This document shows positions 25,025 through 35,654 of a DNA stretch of 64,000 nt, piece by piece. Origin of the DNA: Dokdonella_A sp014338185 (lineage in GTDB: Bacteria; Pseudomonadota; Gammaproteobacteria; Xanthomonadales; Rhodanobacteraceae); the NCBI GenBank assembly GCA_030263295.1, contig SZOS01000009.1:1-64000 (forward strand), given 5' to 3'. Position numbers and translations under genes: made by a program. Position 1 is the stretch's first letter. Each line of letters opens with the position of its first letter. The notes under the pieces are model-generated. The model worked only from the letters and a program-made list of their open reading frames with translations. It made no database searches and had not been told where the DNA came from.

Positions 25025-27250
25025 ATGGATGTCTCGCACCTGCTCGACGGGCTCAACGACGCCCAACGCAGCGCGGTGACCGCGCCGCCCGGCCACTATC
25101 TCGTGCTCGCCGGCGCAGGTTCGGGCAAGACGCGCGTGCTCACCCATCGCATCGGCTGGCTGGTCGAGGTCGAACGGGCCTCGCCGTGGTCGGTGCTCGC
25201 GGTCACCTTCACCAACAAGGCGGCCGGCGAAATGCGCGCGCGCAGCGAGCAGCTCGTGGCCACGCATGCGCGCGGACTCACCATCGGCACGTTCCACGGC
25301 ATCGCCCACCGCCTGTTGCGCCGCCATTGGCGCGAGGCCAACCTGCCCGAAACCTTCCAGATCCTCGATGCCGACGACCAGCAGCGCCTGGTCAAGCGCG
25401 TGCTGCGCGAGCTCGGCGTGGACGAGGCGCGGTTTCCGCCGCGGCAGGCGACCTGGTTCATCAACGCGGCCAAGGACGAGGGCAAGCGCGCGGGCGCGCT
25501 CGATGCGGGACACAACCCCGCCCATCGCGTGCTCATCGACGTGTACCGCGCCTACGAGGCGGCCTGCCAGCGCGGCGGACTGGTCGATTTCGCGGAGCTG
25601 CTGCTGCGCGCGCACGAGCTGTGGCTGCGCGACGCGGCCCTGCTCGGCCACTATCGAGAACGCTGGCGCCACCTGCTGGTGGACGAGTTCCAGGACACCA
25701 ACACCCTGCAGTACGCCTGGCTGCGCGTGCTCGCAGGCGACAGCGGCCGCCTGTTCGTGGTCGGCGACGACGACCAGGCGATCTATGGCTGGCGTGGCGC
25801 ACGGGTCGAGAACGTGCAGCATTTCCTGCGCGATTTTCCCCAGGCACGCACGCTGCGGCTGGAACAGAACTACCGGTCGACCGGCACCATCCTCGCCGCC
25901 GCCAATGCGGTGATCGCGCACAATCCCGGCCGGCTTGGCAAGCAGCTGTGGACCGCCGACGCGGCGGGCGCGGCGATCGACCTGTACGCGGCCTACAACG
26001 AACAGGACGAGGCGCGCTACGTGGTCGAGCGCATCGCGACGCACCTGCGCGACGGCGCGCGCGCCAGCGACCACGCGATCCTGTACCGCTCCAACGCCCA
26101 GTCGCGCAACTTCGAGGAACAGCTCAGCCAGCGCGGCATCGGCTATCGCGTGTATGGCGGCCTGCGCTACTTCGATCGTGCCGAGGTCAAGGACGCGCTG
26201 GCCTACCTGCGCCTGGCCGCCAACCGCAACGACGATGCCGCCTTCGAGCGCACGGTCAACACGCCGCCGCGCGGCATCGGCGAGCGCACGCTCGACAGCC
26301 TGCGCCAACGGGCGCGCGCGAACGACATCTCACTGTGGCAGGCCGCGCTGGCCGAACTGGCGCAGGGTGCGCTCGCGGCACGCGCAAAGGGCGCGCTGCG
26401 CGGGTTCATCGAGCTCATCGATTGCCTCGCACGTGACTGCCTCGTGGCGGATGCCGCCACGCCTGCGGACGACGCGGCCGGAGCGGACGCTGCCGCCGTG
26501 CCCGCGCCGCTCACGCTGGCCGAGCAGGTGGAGCATGCGCTCGCGCGCTCGGGCCTGCGCGACTGGTACGAGAAGGACGCCCGCGGCAGCGCCGAGTCGC
26601 GCGTGGAAAACCTCGACGAGCTGCCCAACGTCGCCGCGCGCTTCCAGCGCACGCCCGAGGACCTGGAGGCGGGGCTGGACGAGCTGGCCGCGTTCCTCGC
26701 CCATGCCGCGCTCGAAGCGGGCGAGGGGCAGGGCGAAGCCTGGCAGGACTGCGTGCAGCTCATGACCCTGCACTCGGCCAAGGGCCTGGAGTTCGCGACC
26801 GTGTTCCTGGTCGGACTCGAGGACGGCCTGTTCCCGAGCCAGAAATCGCTCGACGAGCCGGGTCGGCTCGAGGAGGAGCGGCGTCTGGCCTATGTCGGCA
26901 TCACGCGCGCGCGGCAGCAACTCGTGCTGTGCCACGCCGAGTCACGCCGCCTGCATGGCGTGGAGTCCTATGCGCGGCCATCACGCTTCCTCGGCGAGAT
27001 CCCCGCCGAACTGTTGCGCGAAGTGCGCCCGCGCGCGCAGGTGAGCCGGCCGGCGTGGACGGGCGGCGCGGCCGCGGGCGAGGCGGCCGCGCCGTTCCGC
27101 CTCGGGCAGCGGGTCAGCCACGCGAGCTTTGGCGAGGGCGTCGTGCTCGGCTACGAGGGCGCGGGCGCGCATACGCTCATCGAGATCAATTTCGCCGCTG
27201 CGGGGCGCAAGCGCCTCGTGCTCGCCTACGCCAATCTGAACGGCTTGTGA
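25025..27250 (+). CDS. uvrD: UvrD/Rep-family 3'-5' DNA helicase
   Basis: A 741-residue superfamily 1A helicase of UvrD type, acting in nucleotide excision and mismatch repair and fork maintenance. Motifs in order: Q-motif LNDAQRSAV, Walker A AGAGSGKT at 29-36, motif Ia VTFTNKAAGEM, TFHGIAHRLLRRH, motif II LLVDEFQDTN, motif III VGDDDQAIYGWRGA, motif IV LEQNYRST, motif V LMTLHSAKGLEF and motif VI LAYVGITRARQQL. The C-terminal tail with FRLGQRVSHASFGEGVVLGYEG is the Tudor-like RNA-polymerase contact of UvrD/PcrA. Length and tail favour UvrD over Rep. Confidence 0.92.
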   Translation: MDVSHLLDGLNDAQRSAVTAPPGHYLVLAGAGSGKTRVLTHRIGWLVEVERASPWSVLAVTFTNKAAGEMRARSEQLVATHARGLTIGTFHGIAHRLLRRHWREANLPETFQILDADDQQRLVKRVLRELGVDEARFPPRQATWFINAAKDEGKRAGALDAGHNPAHRVLIDVYRAYEAACQRGGLVDFAELLLRAHELWLRDAALLGHYRERWRHLLVDEFQDTNTLQYAWLRVLAGDSGRLFVVGDDDQAIYGWRGARVENVQHFLRDFPQARTLRLEQNYRSTGTILAAANAVIAHNPGRLGKQLWTADAAGAAIDLYAAYNEQDEARYVVERIATHLRDGARASDHAILYRSNAQSRNFEEQLSQRGIGYRVYGGLRYFDRAEVKDALAYLRLAANRNDDAAFERTVNTPPRGIGERTLDSLRQRARANDISLWQAALAELAQGALAARAKGALRGFIELIDCLARDCLVADAATPADDAAGADAAAVPAPLTLAEQVEHALARSGLRDWYEKDARGSAESRVENLDELPNVAARFQRTPEDLEAGLDELAAFLAHAALEAGEGQGEAWQDCVQLMTLHSAKGLEFATVFLVGLEDGLFPSQKSLDEPGRLEEERRLAYVGITRARQQLVLCHAESRRLHGVESYARPSRFLGEIPAELLREVRPRAQVSRPAWTGGAAAGEAAAPFRLGQRVSHASFGEGVVLGYEGAGAHTLIEINFAAAGRKRLVLAYANLNGL

Positions 27251-27351
27251 GCACCATCGGCACGCTGCGCGCGTCCGGGTGATCCACGGCGCTGCGGACA
27301 TGCGCGTAGGATGGTTGCGCGCATCCGGGCGCGTTTGCATGGGAACCTGCC

Positions 27352-29271
27352 GTGAAGCCATCACCGATCCAGTCACGCCACTCCGCGGCGGACGCCACCA
27401 CCACCGACCCGGGCCGTCGCGAGCTGTTGCGCGGCCTCGTCGCCGGCACGCTGGCGGGCGCAACCGGCCTTGCGTTGTCCGGGTCCGCGCGCGCGGTCGA
27501 CGTCTATCCGCCACTGCCGGGCATGCTCGAGGCGATGCCGGGCAGCTGCCGCGCCAGCGGCATGCGCCTGGACACGACGCTGCCGGTGCTGGATCCACTC
27601 AATGACATCAAGGCCTTGTTCGACATCGGCGTCACCCTGATTCCGGGCATCGGCGGACCGTTGCGCATCCTGCTCGACCTGTTCTGGCCCAGCGACCAGC
27701 CGGACATCACCGAAGTGATCATGCAGCGCGTGCATGCGCTCATCGACACCGCGATCCGCGATGTCGTGCTCGACGACCTCAGCGACCGCATCGGCCACGC
27801 CGGCAGTGCCTCGCAACCGCCGACCGGCCTGTGCGGCGCACTGCAGGTGTACGCCGGTCATGTGCAGGACTACATCGAAAACCCCACGGCCGACACGCGC
27901 GACACGCTCAAGAACGCCGCGATGGACCTGCACCAGACCTTCGTGAGCCAGGCCGGCCAGTTCGCGCCCGCCACCGCGCCCTTCGACGACTGGCAACAGC
28001 AGGTGTTGCCGTGGTTTGCGCAGTTCGCGAACCTGCACCTGCTGTTCCTGCGCGACCTGGTCTGGCACGGCGCCGCGACCGGCATCGACGGCAAGCCCGG
28101 CTACGGCTTTGCCGATGATGGCCCCGGCAGCACGATGGACACCTTCCGACGCTACTTCAGCGAGCAGCGCAGCCAGTACAGCGCCTATGCGACCCAACAG
28201 CTGGCGGCGATCGCGAGCAGCCTCGAAAGCCAGTACCAGTCCAAGCGCGGCGACTACGAGGACAACAGCCCGTGGGGGCTGGAGGAGTACATCATGGTCG
28301 CCACCGGGGCGTGGTCGGCCAAGAAGAAGCAGAACATCACCAACAGCCAGATGGTGCACCTGGTGCAGGACTATCGCGACCTGTGGCAGGTCATGGACGA
28401 TCCCGCCGGTGGCCGTGTGCGCCTGGTGCGTGAACTCGTGTATGGGCCCTACGGCGCGCCGGACCTGCAGGACCTGGGCTTGCCGGGCGATGGTTCGGGC
28501 AGTCCGCCCGACGTGCCGGGCCTGCCGCCCTCACCTGCGGGCGCGCTGACTTATCTCGCGGTCGCCACCGGCGCCTTGGTGCGCAAGGGCAAGCGCAACT
28601 TCGACTTTCCCAGCGCCGTGGTCATCTTCCGCGACGGCGACACGATCAGCCAGCCGCCGTACATGAGCTACGGCGTGGCGCTGGATGACGCCCACGGTGG
28701 GCCGATCGTCGGCATCGTGGTCACCAGCGGCCACTATGCGAGCCGCACGTCCAATCCGTTGTCGAATTTCGACAACACCGCGGGCTACCTGATCAGCCGC
28801 CTGCAATTCACCCAGCGCAACGGCGCGGTGTCGGCCACGCCGGGCGCGAATGGCACCGGCCGGGAAATGAAGGGCTACGCCGACGAAACCGTCGATGTCC
28901 CCAGTGGGCACATGCTGTCGGGTGTGTACGAGGCGAGCACGGTGCGTGCGTTCTACAAGGGCCTGGGATTCCAGCCGACGCCGCTGACCTACCACAGCGT
29001 CGGCAGCATCCTGTTCGGCGTGCGCATGATCGATCCCGACCTCAAGGTCACGCCGTCGCTGCTCAAGAGCGTGTACGTGACGATGCCGGCCGCCGACCTG
29101 GACGCGGTCCACGCGCTGCTGCTGCAGTCGTACCGGCAGCGTGGTGCCGCGCTGTCCGCACCGCTGGCCAGCGCGTGGCTCGCGCAGCTGGAGGCGTTGT
29201 GGGAACGCTGGGACTGGGACGGGCAGCGCGAGCTGTTCAACCGGCGCATCGCCGCTGCGCGCATGCGCTGA
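27352..29271 (+). CDS. Tat-exported protein with Cry delta-endotoxin-like N-terminal pore domain
   Basis: A 639-residue protein. Residues 22-48 form a twin-arginine signal (RRELLRG, then a hydrophobic stretch ending SARA), so folded export by Tat is likely. Residues about 70-360 are a helical bundle; the segment at 218-240 (FANLHLLFLRDLVWHG) closely matches helix 5 of the three-domain Cry toxins, which has the pattern QxANLHLxxLRDxxxxG. Residues about 390-560 are beta-rich with Gly/Tyr/Ser, as expected of a receptor-binding or lectin-like part, and the C-terminus is helical again. The start is GTG at 27352. A pore-forming or insecticidal role is inferred from one domain. No toxin partner, immunity gene or mobile element is adjacent. 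Confidence 0.75.
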   Translation: MKPSPIQSRHSAADATTTDPGRRELLRGLVAGTLAGATGLALSGSARAVDVYPPLPGMLEAMPGSCRASGMRLDTTLPVLDPLNDIKALFDIGVTLIPGIGGPLRILLDLFWPSDQPDITEVIMQRVHALIDTAIRDVVLDDLSDRIGHAGSASQPPTGLCGALQVYAGHVQDYIENPTADTRDTLKNAAMDLHQTFVSQAGQFAPATAPFDDWQQQVLPWFAQFANLHLLFLRDLVWHGAATGIDGKPGYGFADDGPGSTMDTFRRYFSEQRSQYSAYATQQLAAIASSLESQYQSKRGDYEDNSPWGLEEYIMVATGAWSAKKKQNITNSQMVHLVQDYRDLWQVMDDPAGGRVRLVRELVYGPYGAPDLQDLGLPGDGSGSPPDVPGLPPSPAGALTYLAVATGALVRKGKRNFDFPSAVVIFRDGDTISQPPYMSYGVALDDAHGGPIVGIVVTSGHYASRTSNPLSNFDNTAGYLISRLQFTQRNGAVSATPGANGTGREMKGYADETVDVPSGHMLSGVYEASTVRAFYKGLGFQPTPLTYHSVGSILFGVRMIDPDLKVTPSLLKSVYVTMPAADLDAVHALLLQSYRQRGAALSAPLASAWLAQLEALWERWDWDGQRELFNRRIAAARMR

Positions 29272-29309
29272 GGCGAGGCACAAGCGCCCGCGCCACGGGT
29301 CGCCCACAA

Positions 29310-29339
29310 GACAACGGCGCCGTCACCGGCGCCGTTGTC
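29310..29339. terminator. Strong bidirectional terminator hairpin
   Basis: A perfect 13-bp stem (29310-29322 with 29327-29339, arm GACAACGGCGCCG) closes a four-base loop (tcac). It sits between the Cry-like gene ending at 29271 and the convergent kinase ending at 29361. The distal arm ends CGTTGTCGTCG, slightly T-containing on the plus strand, and TTGTCTTGTGG follows on the minus strand. Confidence 0.7.
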
Positions 29340-29360
29340 GTCGCGACCCCTGAGTGCGCT

Positions 29361-31316
<1,956 letters not shown>

Positions 31317-31618
31317 GACCTTCCTCCGCTGCTGTGGGAGGGCGCTCGGCAGTCTTGTGTCGGCTACCCCCGGCGGCCCCGAGCGCCAGCGACCCGATGG
31401 GCCGGCGGCGGTGGGTGACCGTTGCGAAGCATGCTACACCGCCCCCGCAGCAGCGTGTTCGGAACCCTTCGACCCCGGCTTGGGCGCCTGGATCACGGCG
31501 CAAGCGTGACCGGCTTTGCATTTCCTGGGGGGTGGCCGGGCCGCGCGCGGGTCGGACGCCGCCGCGCCGCCGTCCCCGCGCAGCGTCCCCGCGCCCTGAC
31601 GGGCCCGGCTTGGTGGCG
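31317..31618. other. Intergenic region upstream of the kinase
   Basis: Three hundred bases without a supported gene; the open frames here lack plausible starts and are continuations or shadows. On the minus strand a TAGCAT (31431-31436) could be the -10 of the kinase gene, giving a leader of about 110 bases. A G-run lies near 31528-31534. I see no repeat or terminator. Confidence 0.35.
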
Positions 31619-32218
31619 TCAGGCAGCCACGTCGTGGTGCTTGCCGCGGAACGGGCGGTACCACGCGCGCAACGCGGCCACGTCGGCCTCGACGTCGCCG
31701 CTGCTGCACCGCGGCGTGCCGATCACGATGGTGCGCCGCGGGTAATCGAAGGCGACCGGCAGGATCGGCACGCCGGCGGCATGGGCGATGTGCCAGAAGC
31801 CGGTGCGCCAGCTCGCCACGTGCCGGCGCGTGCCCTCGGGCGCGAGCGCGAGCCACAGTCGCGGCGAAGTGGCAAAGCGCGCCACCATCTGCTCGACCAC
31901 GCCGTGCGCGCTGCCGCGGTCCACCGCGATGCCGCCGAGCGTGCGCAGCAGCCAACCGAGCGGTCCGACGAACAGTTCGCGCTTGCCGACGAACGCGACA
32001 TCGGCACCGAGCGCGACCTTGGTGATGAGTGCCCACCAACCATCCCACCACGAACTGTGTGGCGCCGCGATCAGCACCAGGCGCGGCAGGTCCGGGAACG
32101 TGCCTTCGATGCGCCAGCCGCAGCGGCGCAGGTACCAGGCGCACAAGCGGCGCCCGCCGTGCTGTGGCAACTGCGGCATCGCCGGCGGCAACGCGGGCGC
32201 GGGCGGCGCCGCTGTCAT
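31619..32218 (-). CDS. Lysophospholipid acyltransferase family protein
   Basis: A 199-residue PlsC-like acyltransferase. The catalytic HX4D motif is complete as H54-S-S-W-W-D59 (APHSSWWDGWWAL), and the second block is LALAPEGTRRH. It would transfer an acyl chain to a glycerophospholipid or related acceptor at the inner membrane. It is shorter than PlsC and has no obvious membrane segment. Its ATG overlaps the TGA of arfB by four bases, so the two are co-translated. Related proteins with HSSWWD-type sites are often annotated as glycerol acyltransferases; the acceptor here is unknown. A second acyltransferase is encoded at 49716. Confidence 0.85.
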   Translation of the reverse strand: MTAAPPAPALPPAMPQLPQHGGRRLCAWYLRRCGWRIEGTFPDLPRLVLIAAPHSSWWDGWWALITKVALGADVAFVGKRELFVGPLGWLLRTLGGIAVDRGSAHGVVEQMVARFATSPRLWLALAPEGTRRHVASWRTGFWHIAHAAGVPILPVAFDYPRRTIVIGTPRCSSGDVEADVAALRAWYRPFRGKHHDVAA

Positions 32219-32640
32219 TCGTGGCTCCAGCCGCCCCGACTGCGATTGCGCTTGATGGCCGCGCGCGATTTCTTGGCCTCGATGCGGCGTTCGCGCGAGG
32301 CCCGCGTGGGCTTGGTCGCCACGCGCTGGCGCGGCACCACCAGCGCCGCACGAATGATTGCGGCCAGCCGCTCACGTGCGTCGAGCCGGTTCTTGCCCTG
32401 GTCGCGGAAGCGCTGTGCCTGGATCACGATCACGCCATCGGCGCTGATGCGGCGGTCACGCCGCGCGAGCAGGCGCGCGCGCAGTGCCTGGTCGAGCGCG
32501 GTCGAGCGCATGATGTCGAAGCGCAGTTCGACTGCGCTCGACACCTTGTTCACGTTCTGCCCGCCCGCGCCGGTGGCACGCACGAAGCGTTCGGCAAGCT
32601 CGTCCTCGGCGATGCGCACGATGCCGTCGATGTCGAGCAT
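32215..32640 (-). CDS. arfB: Alternative ribosome-rescue factor, peptidyl-tRNA hydrolase ArfB
   Basis: A 141-residue release-factor-like hydrolase that frees ribosomes stalled on mRNA without a stop codon. The GGQ catalytic motif lies in RATGAGGQNVNKVSSAVELRF. The basic C-terminal tail (RIEAKKSRAAIKRNRSRGG) is the helix that enters the empty mRNA channel. The short length with no codon-recognition domain distinguishes it from PrfA and PrfB. The ATG at 32640 gives the normal MLDIDGIVRI start. It overlaps the acyltransferase downstream. Confidence 0.95.
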   Translation of the reverse strand: MLDIDGIVRIAEDELAERFVRATGAGGQNVNKVSSAVELRFDIMRSTALDQALRARLLARRDRRISADGVIVIQAQRFRDQGKNRLDARERLAAIIRAALVVPRQRVATKPTRASRERRIEAKKSRAAIKRNRSRGGWSHE

Positions 32641-32659
32641 GATCAGGCCGCGCCCTGTG

Positions 32660-33403
32660 TCAGCCGCCCCCCTGCCGCAGCAGCCGCTGGGCTTGCCGAT
32701 ACGAATGGACCAGCTTGTGGACCAGGGTATCCGCCTCATCGTTGCGGCCTTGCTGTTGCAGCTGGGCGACCTGGTCGCGCGTGCTTCGCAGCATGGCGGC
32801 GCAGCCCTCCGCGTAACGCGACAGGCGCGCATTGAACGGTCCCTGGGCCGTTGCCGCCTGCACATCGCGGCAGATGTTGTCAGCCTCGGCCAGTGCCGAA
32901 ATCGTGTCGGGCATCGGCGGTTCGGGCTCGACGGCCTCGGCAGGCGGCGCGGCATTCGCGGCCGGACCTGCGGCGGGTGCCGCCGTACCCGGCGCCGGTG
33001 TCGACGCGGGCGGTGCTGCCGCCGGTGCCTGCGCCAGTGGTATCCCGCCATTGGCCAGATACAGCTGCAGCGCGCGCGCAGCCACTGGCGATGTGGTGAC
33101 GTCGGCGAACGTGAACTTGTCGGGATTGCGCGTAGTGTCGGCGAGCCACAGGTCCAGGCGCCGCCGACATTGCGACTTGGCGGCATCCGTGAGCGCTGCC
33201 GGGGGCAAATCGCGCGTCAACGCGACATCGCCTGCGTGCGCGCTCAGGCACTGCACCGCGATCGCATCGAGCGGACGGTTCGTGCCCGTGGCACTGGTCA
33301 GGCCACCAGCGTGGAGCAGCGTCACCAGTTGGGCATCATCGGGCGCGCGCTGGCTGCACGCGGACAGGGCGAGCAGGACAAGGATGATCGCAGGGCGGGT
33401 CAT
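32660..33403 (-). CDS. Lipoprotein of unknown function
   Basis: A 247-residue predicted lipoprotein. The signal peptide ends in the lipobox LSAC (MTRPAIILVLLALSACSQ), with GGAG seven bases before the ATG at 33403. The mature N-terminal part has four Cys-containing helices or loops (CLSAHAG, KSQCRRRLDLWL), then a long Ala/Pro linker, then a C-terminal helical part (NICRDVQAATAQ to HSYRQAQRLLRQ) with two more Cys. Even spacing of the Cys suggests disulfides in the periplasm. No family recognised. It ends 19 bases before arfB begins, so it may be the first gene of that unit. Confidence 0.75.
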   Translation of the reverse strand: MTRPAIILVLLALSACSQRAPDDAQLVTLLHAGGLTSATGTNRPLDAIAVQCLSAHAGDVALTRDLPPAALTDAAKSQCRRRLDLWLADTTRNPDKFTFADVTTSPVAARALQLYLANGGIPLAQAPAAAPPASTPAPGTAAPAAGPAANAAPPAEAVEPEPPMPDTISALAEADNICRDVQAATAQGPFNARLSRYAEGCAAMLRSTRDQVAQLQQQGRNDEADTLVHKLVHSYRQAQRLLRQGGG

Positions 33404-33775
33404 GGACAGTCTCCGTACAAGTTCGAGTAACCAGGAAGCGGCAATCAGGGTGCGGCCGTGGCGTCGACCGGATGGATCCGAGGGCATCAGCACCACAGGC
33501 ACGCACAGCCCCGGGGCGCGCCAGACAGGCGTGTCGAGCAAACCAGCGGCGCGCGCAGGCAGGCCCCATCGCGACGCGATGTGACCGGGTCCGCGGGGCA
33601 TGAGTTCCGCGTCATCGGGCAGGCGATGCCGGCAGGTGCCGGTGACGCGCGCCGGGTTGGATCCAGGTCCGCATGGTGTGGATTCTACCTGCGCCGCGCG
33701 CAAAGTGGCCTTCAGATGCGGCTCAGGCGGGCTTGCCTACGGTGCAAGGCTGGTTCCATGGGTGGGAAGCACGGC
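33404..33775. other. Divergent intergenic region
   Basis: About 370 bases between a leftward lipoprotein and a rightward hydrolase. Open frames crossing it are Arg/Pro-rich and lack signals, so I reject them as genes. A TAGAAT (-10 type, minus strand) lies at 33682-33687 but is about 280 bases from the lipoprotein start. No repeat, RNA or terminator was recognised. Confidence 0.35.
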
Positions 33776-35182
33776 ATGCGGCACTGGTTCGTCGCCGGGT
33801 TGGGTGTGGTCGCGTGGCTGCTGGTTGGCGTGGCCACGGCGGCCGTGCATGAGACCAGTGGGCAAATGCCCTCGGGTGCGTGGTACCGCATCGCCGTGCC
33901 CGATGGCTGGCGCGCGGGCGACACGCTGGTGGCCTACCAGCATGGCTTCGATTTTTCCGCGCCGGATGGCCCTCCCGACCTGGGTCCGCTCAAGGACATA
34001 GCCCTCGCCGAGGGCTATGCGATCGCGGCCACGAGTTATCGCACGCGCGGCTGGGCCGTGTTCGATGCGATCGACGACAACCGCGATCTGGTCGCACTGT
34101 TCACGCGCGAGTTCGGCGCGCCGGGCGACCTGTTGCCATTCGGCGGCTCGCTGGGTGGCCTCATCGCGCTCAGGCTGGCCGAGGCCGACGGCCTGCCGCC
34201 CGTGCGCGGCGTGTATGCGATGTGTCCGGCCGCCGCCGGGGCGCGGCTGTGGGACTACGCGATCGACCTGCGGTTGGGCTACGAGGCGATCTGCGCGGGG
34301 GCCGGCGAACTGCGCCATGGCGCGCAACCGCTGTGGTGGGCGTTCGACCTCGGCATGATCCCGGCCCATCTGGGCGACATGTCCGACCTGGGCGGGCTCG
34401 TCGACAACGCCGTGGTGCTCGACACGTTGCTGCAGCTCAACCGCTGCACCGGCATCAACCTGCCGCCCGCGCAGCGCAGCACCGACAAGCAACGCCGGCT
34501 CGCCCAGCTCAAGGCGTTCAGCCGCATCGACGACGAGCAGTTCCTGCTCACCAACATCGGCTACGTCACCTTCGGCCTGTCCGATCTGGTGCGCGCGCCC
34601 GGCAAGCTCGACGGGCGCAATCCGTTCACGACCGTGGGCGTGGACTATGGTGACGACCCGCAGGTGGCCGCCAACATCCTGCGCCTGGTCGCCGATGCCG
34701 GCGCCGCGCAGGCGCTGCATGCGGCGTCGGACTTCCGTGGCCGGGTGGGCGAGGCGCGCATCGTGTCGCTGCACACGAGCCGGGACCAGCTCGTGATCCC
34801 GGGCAACCAGGAGTTCATCCGCACGCAGGTGCCGGCGACGCAGTGGGTCAGTGCGATCGTGGCGGAACAGCAGCCCAGCCACTGCGGTTTCAACGCGGCC
34901 GAAGGCCTGGCCGGCTGGGAGGCCTTGCGGGCGTGGCTGGGCGGCGCGCCGCAGCCGGACGTGGCCAGTCTGCAGGAGGCCTGCCAGTTGCTGGTGGCGC
35001 GCGGCATCGCCGCCGGCCCGTGCAGGTTCGATCCGGATGCGCAGTGGCTGCCGTTCGATGCGGTGGTGCGGCCGCGCGCGACCGAATCGCCATCGCCGCG
35101 CGGCCATTCGAACCATGCGGTGCCTGCGCGGCGGCCACCGCCTGCGCCGGCCATGCGCGCGCGTCAGTCCTTGACCGGATAG
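33776..35182 (+). CDS. Secreted alpha/beta hydrolase-like protein
   Basis: A 468-residue exported protein. A signal peptide (MRHWFVAGLGVVAWLLVGVATA) precedes the mature domain. The nucleophile elbow is GGSLGG in LLPFGGSLGGLIALRLAEA, with an oxyanion-side YQHGFDFSAPDG. A late His in QQPSHCGFNAAEG is the probable catalytic His and VSLHTSRDQLVIPGNQ supplies a likely acid. The substrate is unknown. Starts at 33758 and 33776 are both possible; the latter has GGGAAG at good spacing and gives a cleaner signal peptide. The last 35 or so residues are Arg/Pro/Ala-rich and low in complexity, and the gene overlaps its convergent neighbour by 19 bases, suggesting an extended 3' end. Confidence 0.8.
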   Translation: MRHWFVAGLGVVAWLLVGVATAAVHETSGQMPSGAWYRIAVPDGWRAGDTLVAYQHGFDFSAPDGPPDLGPLKDIALAEGYAIAATSYRTRGWAVFDAIDDNRDLVALFTREFGAPGDLLPFGGSLGGLIALRLAEADGLPPVRGVYAMCPAAAGARLWDYAIDLRLGYEAICAGAGELRHGAQPLWWAFDLGMIPAHLGDMSDLGGLVDNAVVLDTLLQLNRCTGINLPPAQRSTDKQRRLAQLKAFSRIDDEQFLLTNIGYVTFGLSDLVRAPGKLDGRNPFTTVGVDYGDDPQVAANILRLVADAGAAQALHAASDFRGRVGEARIVSLHTSRDQLVIPGNQEFIRTQVPATQWVSAIVAEQQPSHCGFNAAEGLAGWEALRAWLGGAPQPDVASLQEACQLLVARGIAAGPCRFDPDAQWLPFDAVVRPRATESPSPRGHSNHAVPARRPPPAPAMRARQSLTG

Positions 35183-35559
35183 GTCTGCACGGGCTCGTCG
35201 CGGCGTGGTGCGCCGGGCTGCGCGGGGCCGGCAGCCGATGCGCGGCCGCAATGCCAAGCGGCGAAACTTTGCTCGCCGCTGCGCGGTTCACCCAGTGGCT
35301 GGATCGTGTCGGCACCGATGCTCGCGGCGTGGTTGCGCGCAAGCACGTTGAGTTCGTCGCGCACCTTGAGGTCGTTGCGACTGACCGGTCCCACGTGGTC
35401 GAGCACCGATACCGTCACGCGGCCCTTGTCGACGCAGTCGACCACGCTGCCCGTCCACACCGTATGCACGGCGCGCCCGCCCGAGTCCAGGCGGATGCCC
35501 CAACTGCAGGCGCCCAGCAGCAGCGTGGTGGCGAGCATGAAAGGAAGGCTGCGCGGCAT
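35164..35559 (-). CDS. DUF4156-type lipoprotein
   Basis: A 131-residue predicted lipoprotein. The signal peptide ends in the lipobox LGAC (LATTLLLGACSWG), and GGAG precedes the ATG at good spacing. The conserved part (VVDCVDKGRVTVSV to DELNVLARNHAASIGADTI) fits the DUF4156 pattern, with a Cys and a terminal GAD motif. Known members are small envelope lipoproteins without assigned function. The C-terminal 25 residues are Pro/Arg-rich. The 3' end overlaps the hydrolase gene by 19 bases in convergent orientation. Confidence 0.75.
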   Translation of the reverse strand: MPRSLPFMLATTLLLGACSWGIRLDSGGRAVHTVWTGSVVDCVDKGRVTVSVLDHVGPVSRNDLKVRDELNVLARNHAASIGADTIQPLGEPRSGEQSFAAWHCGRASAAGPAQPGAPRRDEPVQTYPVKD

Positions 35560-35654
35560 GGACGGGTCTCCAGGGACTGCGCGCGATGGTTGCAGGTTTC
35601 GACTGAATCGGTGGTGAGGCCGCCCGCTCGCCACGGGCGGCCCCAGGCCGCGAC

